Made by a program: the position numbers and the translations under genes
Source: an uncultured Synechococcales cyanobacterium
GTDB lineage: Bacteria; Cyanobacteriota; Cyanobacteriia; Thermosynechococcales; Thermosynechococcaceae
NCBI GenBank assembly: GCA_902806435.1
Contig: CADCWO010000138.1
Location: forward strand, 1 to 51,955
Length of the DNA: 51,955 nt
Reading direction: 5' to 3'
Shown: piece by piece, positions 28,892 through 36,968 of the stretch
How positions within the stretch are numbered: the stretch's first letter is position 1
How the letters are laid out: every line of letters begins with the position of its first letter
Notes under the pieces: model-generated
The model's input: the letters and a program-made list of their open reading frames with translations, nothing else
What the model was told of the DNA's origin: nothing
The model's database searches: none

Positions 28892-30046
28892 ATGACAGCG
28901 ATGAAACTGTCTACATCTCTTACCAGTCAGACGGTACAGAACGGTGTTCGAGAAGTAGGCATCAATCCAAATCACTGGTATCCAGTTGGTTGGGCCTCTC
29001 AATTTAAACCTGGGGAGGTGTTACCTGTCGTGGTGTGGCAGCAGGCAATCGCCGTTTACCGTGATTTCCAGGGCCAGATCCATGCTTTAGAGGATGCCTG
29101 CCCTCATAAGGGCATAGCACTTCACAAGGGCAAAGTTCAAGGGTGTCACCTCGCCTGTGCCTATCACGGTTGGGAGTTTGACGGCAACGGCCAGTGTGTC
29201 AGTATTCCTTACCTGCCTGAAGATCAAAAGCTGCCCCGTGCCCAAGCACGTAGCTATCCGGTGCAGGAAAAATATGGGCTGATTTGGATTTTTCCTGGTG
29301 AGCCAGCCCTAGCGGTTGCTAGCCAGCCCCCCCTAATCTCGGAATTTGAGCAGCCCGATTGGCTAATGGTGCCAGTTACTGCCCATTTTCAGGCTCATTT
29401 TTCGATTTGCAATGAAAATACCATGGATGTTTTCCACGGATTTTTGCATCAAAAGCTCCAGGGCTGGTTCGATCCAGTCTTGATCAATTTACAGGAAACG
29501 GAAGCAGCTGTCTGCGCTGAATACAATGTTTCTTACAAAGGCCGGATGGCTCAATTTCTTGGCTTGAGCGATCGCGCTGATCAAGTGACAACTTTACCGA
29601 TCTCGATCCAGTATCGCTACCCCCACTATGCCAGCTCCCTCCAGGGTGTTTCTTCCCTTTACTTAATGCGCTTGCCAGTTGGGCCAACAGAAAGCCGCTC
29701 TTTCGCATTATTCTTTTTCAAAATCAATCTTCCCCAGTCGCTACTGCGACCGCTAAAGCCCCTCCTGAGTACTCTGATTCAACGATTTGTGTTGCGTAAA
29801 TTTCTGGCGCAAGATATTGAAATGATTGAGAGCGAACAGCAGACCTATCTTGCGAATCCCCAACGGCGTTATGTCGAAATCAACCCGGCGATTATTGCGA
29901 TCCAACGATTAGTTGTCCGGCAGTACCAGCAATTTATCCAATCAACTGGCCAACCAGATCACAAAGGCCGGAACTCAGAAAATGTAACTTCGTCAGAGGC
30001 TAGGTCAGGCCAAACTGAACCAACTCAAGAACACTCGATCCGGTAA
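28892..30046 (+). CDS. Rieske-type non-haem iron oxygenase
   Basis: The 384-residue protein has an N-terminal Rieske [2Fe-2S] domain (C70-x-H72 ... C89-x2-H92, CPHKGIALHKG and CAYHGWEFDG). The C-terminal catalytic domain contains ENTMDVFHGFLHQK (D179, H182, H186). The mononuclear iron site is spaced H-x3-H where most ring-hydroxylating oxygenases have H-x4-H. Two hydrophobic stretches in the C-terminal part (SFALFFFKINLPQSLLRPLKPLLSTLI) suggest membrane association, as in PaO/CAO-like enzymes. The last 30 residues are polar and disordered. It is the first plus-strand gene before the alpha-oxoamine-synthase trio, separated by 218 bases. It probably oxidises a lipid or hydrophobic product; the substrate is unknown. 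Confidence 0.9.
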   Translation: MTAMKLSTSLTSQTVQNGVREVGINPNHWYPVGWASQFKPGEVLPVVVWQQAIAVYRDFQGQIHALEDACPHKGIALHKGKVQGCHLACAYHGWEFDGNGQCVSIPYLPEDQKLPRAQARSYPVQEKYGLIWIFPGEPALAVASQPPLISEFEQPDWLMVPVTAHFQAHFSICNENTMDVFHGFLHQKLQGWFDPVLINLQETEAAVCAEYNVSYKGRMAQFLGLSDRADQVTTLPISIQYRYPHYASSLQGVSSLYLMRLPVGPTESRSFALFFFKINLPQSLLRPLKPLLSTLIQRFVLRKFLAQDIEMIESEQQTYLANPQRRYVEINPAIIAIQRLVVRQYQQFIQSTGQPDHKGRNSENVTSSEARSGQTEPTQEHSIR

Positions 30047-30264
30047 AGGCAACGATATTCGTGACAGTAGTGCCTTCGATTTATTTACAGCAGAAGCAAA
30101 CGCTGCCTCAACTTCAGTCCTTAGATACATGCATAAAATACAAAGCCATTTCAAGTCATTGTTGTCACCAGACCCGGCAGTCAGATACCTTGTTGGGAAG
30201 ATTGGCTGAAGCAGGGCTATTGATCTAGGGAAACTGTCCAGGAAATGGTGAGAGGAGTAAACGC

Positions 30265-31542
30265 GTGCAAATTGTCAAAGAGTACGTTCAGCGCTGGTAT
30301 GAAAGTGGCCTTGACCCCGATGAGTACATCTGTCATCAGAAGCAGGGCAACCTAGTCGAGGTCGAAGAGGTCGCTAGTGGTAAGCGTCAAACCGTTCTGA
30401 ACTTCTGCACCAATGACATTTTAGGTCTGGTGCAAGAAGAAGCCGTCAAGCAAGCTGCGATTGATGCGATTTGGCAGTACGGCACGTCCAATAGTTCTAC
30501 CTCTGTTTTGAGCGGTCGTATCGACCTCCACCGGCAGCTGGAAGACGAGATTTCTACTTTTAAGCATTTGCCCTCTACCCAGCTATTTTTGAATGCCTGG
30601 ATGGCAATGCAGGCCTTAATGGATGCCTTTTGTCACTTGGCAATTCCAGTGCCAGGGTTTCAAAATACTCGCGAGACTTTAATTCTGACGGATGTTCTCA
30701 ACCACGGCTGTATTGTCTCAGCCGTGGCCAACGCTGGAACCCGAAGCGGCAAGATGTTTGGGCACAGCCCCCAAGTCCGGATCAAAGCTTACCGCCACTG
30801 TGATGTGAATGACTTAGCCCGCAAGCTACATCGCTATGCCCAGCCGAACGATCGGATCATGGTCGTTTCTGATGCCGTCTTCTCGATGGATGGTGATATC
30901 GCTCCCCTACCAGAGATGTTAGATGTGATGCAAAATTACGAAGGCAGCGTTCTGCTAATGGACGAAGCTCACGCCAGCGGAGCGATTGGGGCAACAGGGC
31001 ATGGAATCTATGAGCACTTTAATATGTTGCCGCAGCAGGCTATAGAACGGGGCGTTATTCCACTGATCATGACCACGTTCTCCAAGTTTGCTGCCTCTGC
31101 TGGGGCGGCGATCAGCAGCCATGTAGCAGAGCTAAAACCCCTGCTCAATGTCTCTCCCACCTCGATTGGCACCGTTTCCCTATCACCACCCTTGACTGCG
31201 GCCGCCCTGGCGAGTATCCGTTTAGTCCAAAACTCTCCAGAGCGGGTGCGAAGGCTGCAAGAAAACACCCGCTACTTGCGATCGCGGCTGGTGGAGCACG
31301 ATTTTGTGGCGATGGGTGAGACTAATGTTATCCCCGTGATTTTACCGCCAGAAATCAACCCGAAGGCGTTTGGTAGGCATCTGCTGGAGCAAGGTGTTTG
31401 GGTTTCTCCGATTTGGTTTGTGGCCAAACCCCGTATCCGCATCACAGCCACTGCCCTACATACTCAGGAGGAGTTAGATCGCCTAGTAGCAGCGATGGTA
31501 GCCACCCGGGATGTCTTGTATAAACCGATGATCAGTGCTTAG
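30265..31542 (+). CDS. PLP-dependent alpha-oxoamine synthase, serine-palmitoyltransferase-like
   Basis: The 425 residues are of the class II aminotransferase/alpha-oxoamine synthase family, which condenses an amino acid with an acyl thioester and releases CO2. Seen are YGTSNSSTSVLSGRIDLHRQLE (substrate loop), LTDVLNHGC, DEAHASGAIGATG (233-, with D and H contacting PLP) and the internal-aldimine lysine in TTFSK (K274). TFSK is typical of serine palmitoyltransferase, whereas KBL and BioF usually carry T-x-x-K-A. The start GTG at 30265 follows AGAGGAG. The following two genes match the ceramide synthase and ceramide reductase classes, which favours SPT. CqsA-like autoinducer synthase or KBL remain alternatives. 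Confidence 0.85.
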   Translation: MQIVKEYVQRWYESGLDPDEYICHQKQGNLVEVEEVASGKRQTVLNFCTNDILGLVQEEAVKQAAIDAIWQYGTSNSSTSVLSGRIDLHRQLEDEISTFKHLPSTQLFLNAWMAMQALMDAFCHLAIPVPGFQNTRETLILTDVLNHGCIVSAVANAGTRSGKMFGHSPQVRIKAYRHCDVNDLARKLHRYAQPNDRIMVVSDAVFSMDGDIAPLPEMLDVMQNYEGSVLLMDEAHASGAIGATGHGIYEHFNMLPQQAIERGVIPLIMTTFSKFAASAGAAISSHVAELKPLLNVSPTSIGTVSLSPPLTAAALASIRLVQNSPERVRRLQENTRYLRSRLVEHDFVAMGETNVIPVILPPEINPKAFGRHLLEQGVWVSPIWFVAKPRIRITATALHTQEELDRLVAAMVATRDVLYKPMISA

Positions 31543-31615
31543 TAGTTTTGCGCGGACAGGGCAGTTTTTACACCTGCTCTGTCAAAAACATGCTTCTTTC
31601 TGAGATGAACACCAG

Positions 31616-32758
31616 GTGCTTACTCAATCCTTAACTCAGATCCAGGCTGTTAATACCCCGGCAGCACATGAGCTGTTCCTAGATGTGCCAATGCGGGTCT
31701 ATGCCAATGACCCCTACTGGGTTCCCCCTCTGCGCCAGGAGGTAGCAAAGCAGTTCGCCCCTGAGAATCCCTTCTTCCAGTACGGTAAACTTCAACGGTT
31801 TATTGCAGTATCTGAAGTAGACAATGAACCCCAGGTTGTGGGGCGAATTGTTGCTGCTGTGAATCAACGGCTCATAGAACGGGAAGGGCAGGTTGGCTTG
31901 TTTGGTTTTTTTGAGTGCATTGCCGATTTTGCGATCGCCCAGGCATTATTTAATACCGCCTGCCAGTGGCTCAGGGAGCAAGGCATGAGCGTGGCACGGG
32001 GACCGATTGATCTATCCACTCATAACAACTGCTTGTTCTTAGTGGATGGATTTGACTCACCACCAATGGTGATGACCGCTTACAATCCACCCTACTATCC
32101 TGAATTCCTAGAGCAGGATGGCTGGCATAAAGCTAAAGATGCTTATGCCTACGATTTCCGGTTGGATAAACCCCTACCCGCAGAATTTGAGAAAGCGTAC
32201 CGGATTGCTTGTAAGTCAGGCATCAGCTTCCGGCCGATTCGAACCAAGGGTGAGGGTTTTGAGCAAGATGCCCTGAGTATTTATCACCTTTTGAACAGCA
32301 CATTTAGCAATAACTGGAGCTTTACCCCACGCACAGAAGCAGAATTCCTAGAAGAAGCGAAGGCTTTGCAAAGCTTAATCGATCCAGATGTTTTCCCGAT
32401 TGCTGAGCACGATGGCAAGATGGTTGGTCTCTGGATGGGGCTACCGGACTACAATATCCCGCTAAAGCACGTGAGCGGTAAACTGAACTGGTTAGGAATT
32501 GTGAAATTTCTTTGGTATCGTCGTCAAATTGATCAAGGCCGGGTGATCGCCGTTTGCTCGCTGCCCGAGTATCGCCGCAAAATGGTGCCCCTTGCCCTAA
32601 TTTATTTGGGAATGCAAGGGGGCATCCGAAAGGGTAAACCCTACAAGCGGGCTGAACTTTCCTGGGTGTACGAAGATAATTTCCCCTCTCGTAAATTGAT
32701 TGAGGCCGCAGGCGGTACAATCTACAAGACTTACCGCATCTACGAAAAAGAATTATGA
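31616..32758 (+). CDS. GNAT-fold acyltransferase of the bacterial ceramide synthase / YghO type
   Basis: The 380 residues show the pattern of a large GNAT-fold family. It includes YPF-type sequences: DPYWVPPLRQEV near residue 33, NPFFQYGKLQRFIAV, VVGRIVAAVNQ, GFFECIADFAIAQALFNTACQWLREQG, RGPIDLSTHNNCLFLVDGFDSPP and YNPPYYPEFLEQDGWHKAKDAYAY. A second domain ends RAELSWVYEDNFPSRKLIEAAGG, a GNAT acyl-CoA-binding-like helix. The bacterial ceramide synthase (bCerS) of Caulobacter belongs to this family. The start GTG at 31616 has weak support. The stop overlaps the next gene's ATG by 4 bp. Its N-acyl substrate is inferred from context only. Confidence 0.82.
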   Translation: MLTQSLTQIQAVNTPAAHELFLDVPMRVYANDPYWVPPLRQEVAKQFAPENPFFQYGKLQRFIAVSEVDNEPQVVGRIVAAVNQRLIEREGQVGLFGFFECIADFAIAQALFNTACQWLREQGMSVARGPIDLSTHNNCLFLVDGFDSPPMVMTAYNPPYYPEFLEQDGWHKAKDAYAYDFRLDKPLPAEFEKAYRIACKSGISFRPIRTKGEGFEQDALSIYHLLNSTFSNNWSFTPRTEAEFLEEAKALQSLIDPDVFPIAEHDGKMVGLWMGLPDYNIPLKHVSGKLNWLGIVKFLWYRRQIDQGRVIAVCSLPEYRRKMVPLALIYLGMQGGIRKGKPYKRAELSWVYEDNFPSRKLIEAAGGTIYKTYRIYEKEL

Positions 32759-33744
32759 AGGCGCTGGTCACTGGAGCCAATGGTTTTACCGGCTCTCACT
32801 TAGTGCAAGCTCTGGAGCGCCAAGGTTGGGAGGCTGTTGGCCTGGTCCGCAAATCCAGCAACCTGGAGCGGCTCTCTGGTTTCCAGGGACAACTGGTATA
32901 CGGGGACATTACCGACCGGACGGCACTCCAAGCAGCCATGCTGGGTATCGACACGGTGTTTCATACTGCTGCCTACGTTGAGCTGGGGCTCGTCAATGAA
33001 TCAGAGATGGAACGGGTGAATGTTGAGGGCACCCGTTCCGTGCTAGAAGTGGCCCAAGCGGTGGGCGTATCCAAGCTTGTCTATTGCAGCACAATTGGCG
33101 TGTTTGGTGACACGAACGGTCAAGTCGTTGATGAAACTTTCACCAGAACCCAGCAGGGCTTTTCCTCAGCCTACGATCGCACTAAATACCAAGCTCAGCA
33201 ATTAGTAGACCAGAAGGCTGTCCAGGGTTTTCCGGCTGTCAGTGTTCTCCCTTCGGGAATTTTTGGCCCCGACGACCCCCACTTCGGGCCGGTTTTGCAG
33301 CAGTTTCTGAAAGGGCGACTAAAGCTATGGGCCGGAGGCGATCGCATTACCGGCATTGTCCACGTCGATGATTTAGTTCAAGCGATGCTACTGGCAGCAG
33401 AACGAGGCACGGGGCACTATATTATCTCTGCCGGGGAGCTCACGACCCGCGAAATGTTTGAGCTACTGAGTCTGGAAACAGGAATTCCAGTACCACGCGA
33501 GGCACCGCAATTTCTAGTTAGGCTTGCTGGAAACTTACTCGACCCAATCGGAAGGCTATTCTCCTGGCAACCGCCTCTGAGCCGGGAGCGTGTGCACTAC
33601 ATCTACGATCGCTGTGTACGGGTCGATGCCACAAAAGCGCGGCAAGAACTTGGCTGGAATCCTCGGCCAGTGTTGGAAGTCCTGCAGGAGATAGTTGGGC
33701 CGAAAAATGGCACTCATACCCTGCAAAGCGAAAGGCAAGACTAA
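32755..33744 (+). CDS. NAD(P)-dependent epimerase/reductase, CerR-like
   Basis: The 329-residue extended short-chain dehydrogenase has the N-terminal nucleotide loop VTGANGFTGSHLVQAL. The catalytic pair is Y140-x3-K144 (SSAYDRTKYQAQ), preceded by YCSTIGVFG, and LPSGIFGPDD follows. The sequence belongs to the dihydroflavonol-reductase-like branch. In Caulobacter a gene of this class (CerR) reduces the 3-keto group of keto-ceramide. The ATGA overlap with the GNAT gene implies coupled translation. The reaction is inferred from neighbours; other NAD-dependent sugar or steroid reductases share the same motifs. Confidence 0.85.
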   Translation: MKALVTGANGFTGSHLVQALERQGWEAVGLVRKSSNLERLSGFQGQLVYGDITDRTALQAAMLGIDTVFHTAAYVELGLVNESEMERVNVEGTRSVLEVAQAVGVSKLVYCSTIGVFGDTNGQVVDETFTRTQQGFSSAYDRTKYQAQQLVDQKAVQGFPAVSVLPSGIFGPDDPHFGPVLQQFLKGRLKLWAGGDRITGIVHVDDLVQAMLLAAERGTGHYIISAGELTTREMFELLSLETGIPVPREAPQFLVRLAGNLLDPIGRLFSWQPPLSRERVHYIYDRCVRVDATKARQELGWNPRPVLEVLQEIVGPKNGTHTLQSERQD

Positions 33745-33913
33745 TAGAGCGCTGGATGACCTAGTTGCAGTATCTAGAGGGTCAAAGCCAGTCGAGTATC
33801 AGCACACCTATCTGAAGCACAAGTCAAAGACAAACTCGCAACAGCAGCCAACCTCCGGCAATAGCAAAAGTGGTTGATTATCTACAAGGCTCTGGTTAAG
33901 CCACCAACCAAGC

Positions 33914-33951
33914 CAACCGCCACTAGTGGATGGGCTAGTAGGTTGCGGTTG
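33914..33951. terminator. Two-part stem-loop after the ceramide-like gene trio
   Basis: CAACCGC (33914-33920) pairs with GCGGTTG (33945-33951). Inside it ACTAG pairs with CTAGT around an 8-base loop. No U-run follows, so factor-independent termination is doubtful. It may be a weak terminator or processing site separating the trio from hsp20. Confidence 0.3.
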
Positions 33952-34060
33952 TTAAGGCAGGTACCTTCTGATGCATTACTCACAAGTTCCTCAAAATGTT
34001 CTTCTAACCTGAAATTAGAGCCAGCGTAGCTGGGTATGAACAGAACTAGCCGGCTCATAC

Positions 34061-34089
34061 ATCTCTTTAAAGAAGGAATGCAGGAGGAT
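34061..34089 (+). promoter_or_regulatory. Possible RNA thermometer covering the hsp20 ribosome binding site
   Basis: The strong site AGGAGGAT (34082-34089) can pair with upstream ATCTCTTT (34061-34068) across a 13-base loop. Seven of eight positions pair, three as G-U. Weak, G-U-rich occlusion of the Shine-Dalgarno is the design of known cyanobacterial small-heat-shock RNA thermometers such as Synechocystis hsp17. The pairing was found by eye without folding energies. Confidence 0.3.
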
Positions 34090-34092
34090 CTC

Positions 34093-34782
34093 ATGGCGTT
34101 AATTCATTGGGAACCTTTCCAAACCCTAGATAGCTTACGGCAGCAGATGGATGACCTATTTGAGTATCTGCATCGGTCTTATAGTCAGTCTAGTCACTTA
34201 CTCCAGCATGGTCTCAGCGGGCAGCCAGCTGTTGAAATTCAGGAGACAGATACCGAGATCATCTTAAAAGTAGAAATGCCGGGTATCGATGTCGAAGACA
34301 TGGATATTCAAGTTAGCCAGAACGCCGTCTCAATTGTCGGGCAACATCAGCATCAGGAAGTTGCTAAGCAGCAGGGCTTCTTCCAGTCAGAGTTCCATTA
34401 TGGTCAGTTTCAACGCACTATCCCCTTACCCAAGCCTGTCCAAAAAGAGCAAGTTAAGGCTGAATTAAACAAGGGAATCTTGCTCCTGAACCTACCCAAG
34501 ATGGACTCTGACTCAACAGTAGTTCAGGTAAATTTAGTTGAAAAGGCTGCCCCAGCAAATTTCACGGCCAATCAGCCGATGGAGCAAGCACCTTCAGCCA
34601 AGCTGGACCAGGTACCCCTGAGTTCCCAAAAGAGTCATGAAGCGGTCGGGCTTTCTGGAGCTCAAACCCTGGCCCAAATCCAAACAGAGCAAGCCGATCA
34701 GCAGCTCAGCCCCAAAACTTCCCTAGAGACATACTGTGATGAGCATCCAGAGGCAGGTGCCTGCCGGATTTATGACGACTAA
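34093..34782 (+). CDS. Small heat-shock protein Hsp20 with a CP12-like C-terminal tail
   Basis: The protein has 229 residues from the ATG at 34093, which has GGAGG five bases upstream; an ATG at 34036 in the same frame is rejected. The N-terminus MALIHWEPFQTLDSLRQQMDDLF is that of cyanobacterial Hsp20. The alpha-crystallin domain spans about residues 45-138 (VEMPGIDVEDMDIQV, GQFQRTIPLP, ELNKGILLLNLPK). A Gln/Ser-rich linker (about 150-207) follows. The tail YCDEHPEAGACRIYDD (214-229) matches the GAPDH-binding C-terminus of CP12, with C215 and C224 at C-x8-C spacing. The usual CP12 N-terminal PRK motif is absent. Hsp20 proteins hold unfolding clients; the tail suggests docking to GAPDH. The fusion is in one uninterrupted frame. 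Confidence 0.9.
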   Translation: MALIHWEPFQTLDSLRQQMDDLFEYLHRSYSQSSHLLQHGLSGQPAVEIQETDTEIILKVEMPGIDVEDMDIQVSQNAVSIVGQHQHQEVAKQQGFFQSEFHYGQFQRTIPLPKPVQKEQVKAELNKGILLLNLPKMDSDSTVVQVNLVEKAAPANFTANQPMEQAPSAKLDQVPLSSQKSHEAVGLSGAQTLAQIQTEQADQQLSPKTSLETYCDEHPEAGACRIYDD

Positions 34783-35129
34783 GCTTGTTTCTCTGGTTGC
34801 CTGAGAACTATAGCAATCCTCTTCCCAGATCACGCCCCAGACTAACTTTCTCACTCCTGACGTTTGCACTGGTTATCTTTCATTTTGCTGGCCAGGGGCT
34901 AAAAGTAGAGTCTTGATAGTTGAGAAAATCTGATTGACCACGACCACAGTGATGGGCAGAACAGGGTAAGTTTTGTAACCAAAGCTTGATTCTAGCTGGC
35001 TACTAACTGCTAGATCTGGATTGCAAGTGTCCAGCTGAGTAGGTGCAACCTGTAGTCTGATCAGATGGGTTCTCCTGAACTAAATCGATGTTCTTGTCTC
35101 TACGTACTTAGATAGTGAGAAGTTGATCA
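34783..35129. other. Gap between hsp20 and the second radical SAM gene
   Basis: About 350 bases with no credible frame, tRNA or strong terminator. It probably holds the promoter of the radical SAM gene. A weak site (AGTGAGAAG) lies just before the ATG at 35130. Confidence 0.4.
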
Positions 35130-36716
35130 ATGAAGGCACTCTTGCTTTACCCTCAGTTTCCCCAGTCTTTTTGGTCTTATGACCGCTTCATGAAAATGGC
35201 TGGGCTGAAGGCTGTCATTCCACCGCTGGGAATTATTACAGTTGCCGCGCTGCTACCCCAGGAGTGGGAAATTCGGTTTTATGACCGCAATGTCAATCCT
35301 GAAACAGCGGAGGATTGGGAGTGGTGTGATCTGGTCATTCTCTCCGCCATGCTGGTTCAGAAGCCTGACTTCCACAGCCTGATTCAAAAAGCGGTGCAGT
35401 TGGGTAAGAAGGTGGCTGTGGGAGGACCTTATCCAACCTCGGTTCCGCAAGATGCTCTCGACTCTGGAGCCCACTACCTGGTATTGGATGAAGGAGAACT
35501 AACGGTACCTCAATTCCTAAACGCGATCGCTCAGGGCAAATCTCAAGGAATCTTCCGCACAACCGAGAAGCCAGACGTTACCCTCAGCCCCATCCCTCGC
35601 TTTGACCTGCTCCAGCGGGATGCCTACTTCATGATGGCGGTTCAGTTTTCGCGCGGCTGCCCCTTTAACTGTGAATTCTGCGACATCATCACGCTTTATG
35701 GCCGTAAACCGCGTACTAAGGAACCAAGTCAGACCTTAGCGGAGTTGCAAACCCTCTATGACTTAGGCTGGCGGGGGTCACTTTTCGTCGTTGATGACAA
35801 TTTTATTGGGAATCAGCGTAATGTTAAACGCTTCTTGCGAGAATTGATTCCTTGGATGCAGAAGCACAACTATCCCTTCAGCTTCATGACCGAAGCTTCG
35901 GTCAATCTGGCAGAGGATGATGAGCTACTGCACTTGATGGTAGAAGCGGGGTTCTACGCCGTCTTTCTCGGTATTGAAACCCCCGACCAAGACAGCCTGC
36001 AAGTGACACAGAAGTTTCAAAATACTCGTAACCCCCTATTAGAAGCTTGTCGCCAGATCAACGAGGCAGGGCTACTGATTTATGCCGGATTTATTCTCGG
36101 CTTTGATGGCGAACGCTCCGGCGCTGGCGAACGAATTCAAGCTTTTGTTGAACAAACCAGCATTCCTCAACCAATGCTTGGCCTGCTTCAAGCTTTGCCC
36201 AATACCGCCCTTTGGAACCGACTGCGAGGAGAGCAGCGCTTACTAGAGGGTATTGGTGTGACCGAGGTGGGAGATCAAAATACCTTGATGAATTTCACTC
36301 CCACCCGTCCGGTAAGCGAAATTGCTCAAGAGTATGTCGAAGGCTTCTGGACATTGTACGAACCAGCGAACTATCTCAGGCGCTGTTTTCAACAATGCCT
36401 CAATATTGTTCCCCCTCCAGGCCGAAAGCAGACCATGCACTTTGCGCCTGGTAAAGGGCTACGGCTAGTAGCGCAGCTAATTTGGAATCAGGGCTGGCAA
36501 CGACCTGAAATTCGAGTCCAGTTTTGGCAACAGCTATGGGTCATTTTGCGTACTAAACCGCAAGTACTCAATATGTATCTGGGCCTGTGTGCTGCGGGAG
36601 AGCACTTTTGGGAGTACCGAGATTTAGCCAGGGAACGCATCACTCAACAAGTAGGCTACGACCCACTGGCAGTGCCTAGATCATCTAAACCAGAATCAGT
36701 CCTCGCTAGCATTTAA
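35130..36716 (+). CDS. B12-binding radical SAM enzyme, DUF4070 type (second paralogue)
   Basis: The 528 residues have the same order as the gene at 23897-25468: cobalamin-binding Rossmann domain (LLLYPQFPQSFWSYD, PPLGIITVAALLPQEW), radical SAM motif FSRGCPFNCEFCDII, LGIETPDQDSL, FILGFDGERSGAG and a DUF4070 C-terminus. By eye the two are more than half identical over their first 380 residues and diverge in the last 120. That is where substrate differences would be expected. The ATG at 35130 starts MKALLLYPQFPQ. Chemistry is probably methylation or another radical modification of a lipid-like substrate. HpnP function is possible for one of the two but not shown. Confidence 0.9.
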   Translation: MKALLLYPQFPQSFWSYDRFMKMAGLKAVIPPLGIITVAALLPQEWEIRFYDRNVNPETAEDWEWCDLVILSAMLVQKPDFHSLIQKAVQLGKKVAVGGPYPTSVPQDALDSGAHYLVLDEGELTVPQFLNAIAQGKSQGIFRTTEKPDVTLSPIPRFDLLQRDAYFMMAVQFSRGCPFNCEFCDIITLYGRKPRTKEPSQTLAELQTLYDLGWRGSLFVVDDNFIGNQRNVKRFLRELIPWMQKHNYPFSFMTEASVNLAEDDELLHLMVEAGFYAVFLGIETPDQDSLQVTQKFQNTRNPLLEACRQINEAGLLIYAGFILGFDGERSGAGERIQAFVEQTSIPQPMLGLLQALPNTALWNRLRGEQRLLEGIGVTEVGDQNTLMNFTPTRPVSEIAQEYVEGFWTLYEPANYLRRCFQQCLNIVPPPGRKQTMHFAPGKGLRLVAQLIWNQGWQRPEIRVQFWQQLWVILRTKPQVLNMYLGLCAAGEHFWEYRDLARERITQQVGYDPLAVPRSSKPESVLASI

Positions 36717-36968
36717 TACGAGGTTCGCTGAGATAATGATTGTCATTAGCTCAGCCGACTGAAAGCATATATCAGCTAGCTTTTGTGGCCCAGGTGTTTC
36801 TTGAGAAGGCCGGGGTTTGAGGATAATCATCTTGCAGCTACGGTTGACCTGTAGCACTCTCTCGTCTGGTTAGAGTAGCCAAAAGGCCTGGTTGCAAAGG
36901 TGAGTTGGTGGCTTTTGAAAAAGCTAAGCTAGAAATAGCCTCACCTAAAATATGCTGGGTGTCATCCC

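Larger units (their letters stand above)
33745..34092. other. Gap between the reductase gene and hsp20
   Basis: This gap of about 350 bases contains a long imperfect stem-loop at 33914-33951 and, at its end, the hsp20 ribosome binding site inside a possible hairpin (34061-34089). No CIRCE element (TTAGCACTC-N9-GAGTGCTAA) is seen. I find no credible small gene. Confidence 0.4.

Noticed and set aside
30265-31542. Calling the PLP enzyme BioF, KBL or the CAI-1 autoinducer synthase CqsA
   Set aside because: No biotin or threonine-degradation genes are near. The TFSK lysine context and the two following genes favour SPT. CqsA cannot be fully excluded and is kept as an alternative.
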